NCBI GenBank assembly: GCA_024276675.1
Contig: JAJRWT010000091.1
Location: 1 to 64,000 of the forward strand
Source: Myxococcota bacterium
Lineage (GTDB): Bacteria; Myxococcota_A; UBA796; JAFGLY01
Direction: 5' to 3'
Length of the DNA stretch: 64,000 bases
Shown: positions 60,547 through 64,000 of the stretch, one piece after another
Layout: each line of letters begins with the position of its first letter
How positions within the stretch are numbered: position 1 is the stretch's first letter
Translations under genes and position numbers: made by a program
The notes under the pieces: generated by a model
Told to the model about the DNA's origin: nothing
What the model saw: only the letters and a program-made list of their open reading frames with translations
Database searches by the model: none

Positions 60547-62295
60547 TCAGTGGTTCTGCGTGGCTGGCCCACCGGGAACCCTCCACAAGACCGAACGGCC
60601 ATCATCGGCCAGGGGTTGCCCCATGGCCTGTCGCAGCAAGGCCTCCACGGCATCGGGATCGGGAGCCAGGAACCTGTGCAGCAGAACATAGGAAAAACCA
60701 TCCTCCGCCAGAGCCTCCACCTGCTCCTCCATCACGCCCTCCGTATATAGACGGCTGATATCGGCCATTTCGGCGGATGCCACCTGGTTCCGCGGCAGGG
60801 TGCTGCGTTGGCCGCTCAAGGCCTGCGCCACGGCCGCCAGCCGGTTGGTGTTCAGAATGCTGTCCATGGCCTCGTAGTTTTCAGCCACCGGATGCCCATG
60901 GAAGGGTTGCCAGCGATTATACAGGCGTGCAGGTGTGTCCGAAAAAGGCTCTCTGCCGTTGTCGAAGGGAAGCTCCAGCAACGCACCCGGTTCTTCCAGG
61001 TACTGGTATATGGCCGGGGGGGCGGGATCGTATGTAATCCTGGGCCAGGAGGTCTGCCCCATGACCAGGGAGTCAGCCAGCACGAGTATGGCAAGCCCTA
61101 TGTGCAGCCCGGGTCTCTCGGTGAGAATCCCGGCCCCCATGGCGGCCAGCACCGCCAACAGCACGGTGGCCGGCCCCACCATCCTGTACCAGTGGGAAAT
61201 CCCCACCATGGGTGGAACCAGGTCGAGGAGCAGCCTTGCAGGCCCCGCCAGGACACTGTCCCCCAACAACAGCGGATGGCCCGCCACCCTCACCCAGTAG
61301 CCAAGCGCAAGGGAGCAGAACAACAGAGAAGCCAGCATAAAAGGCCAGACCTGGCGCCACCGCCTGAAGCAGGCAATAACTGCCAACGAAAGGACCAGGA
61401 TGCCCAGGTAGGTGGTCTTGGAAAGGGGGACGGCGTCCAGGGTGGGCAGGAGGAAATTGAGCACATCGGTTCCGTAGACGGGAAGCTCCCGCCAGTCCAT
61501 CCTGGCCAGCCTGGGAGCGTGCTCCGGGAAGTGCCATCGCCCCGCCCAGAAGGAACGAATGGTCAAAAAATGCAGGAAGACGGGCAGCACCAGGAAGGCT
61601 GCCAGCAGCCCCTGGGCCAACAGGCCCTTCCACCGCCGGGAGGAGATGGCCAAGACAGGAATGAACACCATCTCCACCAACAGTCCTGAAAAGGCATGAT
61701 ACCAACCCGACAGGGCGAAACCTCCCAGGCATAGCCCGGCACCCAACAAGTCGACACTTCCGCCGGACCGGGCATAACGATAGAGAAAAGCCAGGTGGAA
61801 TGCCAGGAGCCACAGCGGCCAGGCCTCGGTGAGGCCGAACTCGGTCACCCCGGAGAGAAAAGGGCTGCACCCCATGGCAACCATGCCCACCAGGGCAGCG
61901 GAGGCAGACGTGAACTGCCGGGACAACCAGTAACCCCCGGCCATGCCCAGAGCGACGTTGGCCAGAAGAAGCCAGTTGTAACCAAGCACGGGATCCAGGA
62001 GAAACACGGGGAGGGCCCATGGCAGGTTGATCTGGTCCATCAGTGGAATCGGCAGTCCATCGGGACAGTTGGCCCAGGGTCCGGGGTTGCCCATTATGAT
62101 CTTCACGGCACGCCAGAGCATCCAGAAATGGTTGTCCGTCTCGCCGTTGGGATGCCCCATGAGTGAAAAGGGATGCAGCAACAAAGGCCAGGTAAAGATG
62201 ACCAACGCCGGAACCCCCACCATGAAGACTCCGCCACGAAAAGACGCCTTCAGGGCGGTTTCGTCCGGTTTGTGGCTCCCGGCGCTACTGTGCAT
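60547..62295 (-). CDS. Large polytopic membrane protein, GT-C/YfhO-like
   Basis: The 582-residue protein has about twelve membrane helices (VGVPALVIFTWPLLLHPFSL near 25; LLLANVALGMAGGYWL near 115; later LGILVLSLAVIACF). The first periplasmic loop has an acidic pair (GHPNGETDNHFWMLWRA) in the place of the metal-binding Asp/Glu of GT-C glycosyltransferases. A soluble C-terminal domain of about 150 residues follows the last helix. It probably transfers or flips a lipid-linked sugar. The ATG at 62295 follows GGGGA. Confidence 0.72.
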   Translation of the reverse strand: MHSSAGSHKPDETALKASFRGGVFMVGVPALVIFTWPLLLHPFSLMGHPNGETDNHFWMLWRAVKIIMGNPGPWANCPDGLPIPLMDQINLPWALPVFLLDPVLGYNWLLLANVALGMAGGYWLSRQFTSASAALVGMVAMGCSPFLSGVTEFGLTEAWPLWLLAFHLAFLYRYARSGGSVDLLGAGLCLGGFALSGWYHAFSGLLVEMVFIPVLAISSRRWKGLLAQGLLAAFLVLPVFLHFLTIRSFWAGRWHFPEHAPRLARMDWRELPVYGTDVLNFLLPTLDAVPLSKTTYLGILVLSLAVIACFRRWRQVWPFMLASLLFCSLALGYWVRVAGHPLLLGDSVLAGPARLLLDLVPPMVGISHWYRMVGPATVLLAVLAAMGAGILTERPGLHIGLAILVLADSLVMGQTSWPRITYDPAPPAIYQYLEEPGALLELPFDNGREPFSDTPARLYNRWQPFHGHPVAENYEAMDSILNTNRLAAVAQALSGQRSTLPRNQVASAEMADISRLYTEGVMEEQVEALAEDGFSYVLLHRFLAPDPDAVEALLRQAMGQPLADDGRSVLWRVPGGPATQNH

Positions 62296-62360
62296 CATCT
62301 TCCCCGGTACAAGCAGCGGTGCTCCCCTGGGGCCCAGCCTGGCCCGCCCCGTCAAGACGC

Positions 62361-63371
62361 TCAACGAGAGCCGACGTTGCCCAGATCGAAAGAAATCTCG
62401 TCGCCCAGCTCGTTGCGCAGGAAGACCTTGAGCTTCTTGCGGATACGGACCTCGATTTGCCGTATTCGCTCCTTGCTTACACCGAATCGTTCACCCAGGA
62501 CGGAGAGGCTTGCGGGCTCGTTTTCCATGAGCCTGTCGTACCAGATGGCTCTTTCCCTCTCATCGCTCAAGGTATCGGCAAAGGCTTCCAGCCGTTCCTT
62601 GATCACCTGCCCCAGTTGCTCCCGCACCACCTCTGTTTCGGGGCCGTCGATCTTGTCGTCAGCCACGATGTCTGCCAGGCTGCGACCGTCATCATCGCCA
62701 AGAGGAGCGTGAAGTGACATGGCGGGAGCAGCCATGTGCTGTTCCACCGACACTACCTCGTTCTCGGGTACGGACAGCCTCTCCGCAATCAGCTTGGGAT
62801 GGGGGGTCAGGCCTTCCTTGAGCAAACGCTCCCGTTCCTTGCGGAGTTGAAAAAAGAGCTGACGACCGGCTCTCGTGCTGCCCAGTCTGACCATGCGGTA
62901 GTTGTCCATGAGGAAACGCAGGATCATGGCCCTGATCCAGTACTGGGCATAGCTGGAGAAACGAATACCACGATAGGGATCGTAGCGCTTGAGCGCCTGC
63001 ACCAGCCCCATGTTGCCCTCCTGGATCAAGTCAAGGGCATTGGACCACTGCCGGTGATACTGAAAAGCGATCTTCACAACCAGTCGCAGGTTGGAGGTCA
63101 CGAGACGTTCCCCGGCACTCTTATCGCCTTTTTCGTAGTATGAACGGGCACTCTCGCGCTCCTCCTCGGCGCTCATGACGGGGTACTTTCGCAGCTCGGC
63201 CAGGTAGTGGTTGAGGAGGTCCTTGGCCGGAAGGCGACCGGGAGCAGGTGTGATTGCCGGTAGACCACCGGAGTTCAAGACCGGGAGAACCTGCTCTTCG
63301 GTCGAGTCGTCTCCGGGAAGGGATGGCTCCAGGATCACCCGGGTCTCTTCTTTTTTTACTCTTTCGGCCAT
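62361..63371 (-). CDS. rpoH: RpoH-like alternative sigma factor (sigma-32)
   Basis: The 336-residue sigma-70-family protein lacks region 1.1. Region 2 is DLIQEGNMGLVQALKRYDPYRGIRFSSYAQYWIRAMI-like (about 115-150), region 3 has the RpoH box (QLFFQLRKER near 170), and region 4 ends FGVSKERIRQIEVRIRKKLK. The N-terminal 50 residues are an extra, poorly ordered leader. The ATG at 63371 has GGAG upstream. It would direct heat-shock or general stress genes. Confidence 0.9.
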   Translation of the reverse strand: MAERVKKEETRVILEPSLPGDDSTEEQVLPVLNSGGLPAITPAPGRLPAKDLLNHYLAELRKYPVMSAEEERESARSYYEKGDKSAGERLVTSNLRLVVKIAFQYHRQWSNALDLIQEGNMGLVQALKRYDPYRGIRFSSYAQYWIRAMILRFLMDNYRMVRLGSTRAGRQLFFQLRKERERLLKEGLTPHPKLIAERLSVPENEVVSVEQHMAAPAMSLHAPLGDDDGRSLADIVADDKIDGPETEVVREQLGQVIKERLEAFADTLSDERERAIWYDRLMENEPASLSVLGERFGVSKERIRQIEVRIRKKLKVFLRNELGDEISFDLGNVGSR

Positions 63372-63374
63372 CAA

Positions 63375-63725
63375 AGCTCCATACTACTTTTTGCACAGGG
63401 TTTTTGCACACGACGCAGTATTTCTGTATTTCCATGGAGAAAAGGGTCTACGAAGCCAGGGCGGGCCAGTGACAGATGGCTCTGCACCATCGCTCTTCTA
63501 CTCAAATATCCCTTGTCCAAACACCCTTTGCCCGTTCACACCGTACAAGTACTTCAAGGGTTGGTCCTTCGTAATGACAGACAGCACGTCCAATCGCAAT
63601 ATCCATGACATGCACCAGCCCGTCTTTCCGCTTGAACAGCATGGATATGTCCTCTATCGTCATGTTGTGCTATTAAAGAGTTCTTGTCTTTATCAGGCTT
63701 CCTCAGAGAAAACAGGTGAAAGGTC
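63375..63725. other. Divergent promoter region between rpoH and the kinase-like gene
   Basis: The 351-bp gap has no recognised gene. It contains two copies of gtgcaaaaa on the minus strand just before rpoH (about 63390-63410) and the rightward promoter candidate given separately. A frame on the + strand here has no support. Confidence 0.45.
63632..63660 (+). promoter_or_regulatory. Sigma-70 promoter candidate for the kinase-like gene
   Basis: TTGAAC (63632-63637) and TATCGT (63655-63660) are exactly 17 bp apart, about 65 bp before the GTG at 63726. Both match consensus in four of six positions. Confidence 0.4.
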
Positions 63726-64000
63726 GTGGCGAGATCCAGACTGAAACTGGTAGGTCGGTACGTTGCCTGGGGTCCACATATCCGAGAAGCGCGGCTGACA
63801 CGCTCCGATGGCTCCACAACAAGGGCACTGGTTCGGGTGCTCCCCGATCTGGACGCCAAGCCCGCTACGCTGGCCCGCCTGCGCGAGGATGCTACGCTTC
63901 TCGCCAGCATCAGGCACGAAAACGTCCTGCGCGTAGAACATGTCACCGCAGTTCGTGGGCACGCGGCCCTGGTCCTGGAACCCTTCGACGGTATCAGCCT
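63726..64000 (+). CDS. Protein kinase-like protein, N-terminal part only (cut by window end)
   Basis: The visible 91 residues begin at GTG with AGGTGAAAGG upstream and read as the N lobe of a Hanks-type kinase: LKLVGRYVAWGPHIREARLT at the Gly loop, ALVRVLPDLDA in the place of the VAIK motif, LREDATLLASIRHENVLRVE for helix C to strand 4, and ALVLEPFDGIS at the hinge. The Gly loop lacks the usual GxGxxG and the VAIK Lys is Arg, so it may be a pseudokinase or a divergent kinase. The catalytic lobe lies outside the window. Confidence 0.7.
   Translation, partial: MARSRLKLVGRYVAWGPHIREARLTRSDGSTTRALVRVLPDLDAKPATLARLREDATLLASIRHENVLRVEHVTAVRGHAALVLEPFDGIS

Overview
The window is GC-rich DNA, densely packed with genes, from a diderm (Gram-negative) bacterium that looks like a myxobacterial or deltaproteobacterial relative. 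The evidence is lpxD, many lipoproteins with lipoboxes, OmpA/TSP3 proteins, Hanks-type kinases, a secreted protein of MopE-type Cys/Asp repeats plus FG-GAP repeats, a TatT-type TRAP lipoprotein and a sigma-54 regulator. No rRNA, tRNA, intact insertion sequence or CRISPR array was recognised.

Left part (1-11.3 kb). A MATE exporter and a secreted-size amidohydrolase are followed by a leftward three-gene operon. It encodes a membrane-anchored Ser/Thr kinase with a periplasmic PEGA-like tail, an exported PEGA-like protein, and a 1110-residue surface lipoprotein of metal-binding and FG-GAP repeats.

CRISPR region (11.3-21.0 kb). Nine tightly overlapping leftward genes encode a complete type III interference complex that best fits subtype III-D. 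They are cas10 (no HD domain, intact GGDD), a Cas7-Csx10 fusion, cas11, three more Cas7 proteins, a 158-residue protein I do not recognise, a CARF-HEPN effector and cas6. There is no cas1/cas2 and no array in the window. Upstream (21.0-22.3 kb) is a patch of small or broken genes: DUF2283, a DUF4258-like tail and an S24/LexA-like peptidase domain.

Middle (22.3-45 kb). This holds a glycosyltransferase/SGNH pair and a sulfur-relay operon (SQR-like flavoprotein, DUF1641, single-cysteine DsrC/TusE, DsrE) with a sigma-54 promoter and a triple-decamer upstream site next to its presumed PAS/AAA/Fis regulator. ATP synthase genes atpZ-atpI-atpB-atpE follow. A GH25-like secreted hydrolase comes next, then a rightward TRAP operon (tatT, dctP, long-chain acyl-CoA ligase, fused dctQM). 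The segment ends with an outer-membrane barrel/TerB pair and a cluster of cell-envelope proteins (TPR membrane protein, DUF4398 lipoprotein, DUF4398-TSP3-OmpA lipoprotein).

Right part (45-64 kb). Housekeeping genes (asnS, lpxD, radC) are mixed with an ECF sigma/anti-sigma pair, a pentapeptide protein and a divergent ATP-grasp/AAA pair. Several secreted orphans follow, including what looks like a truncated CotH protein. A cyclic-nucleotide-binding GNAT fusion is coupled to a methyltransferase. Then come a large polytopic membrane protein, rpoH, and the start of another kinase-like gene cut by the window edge.
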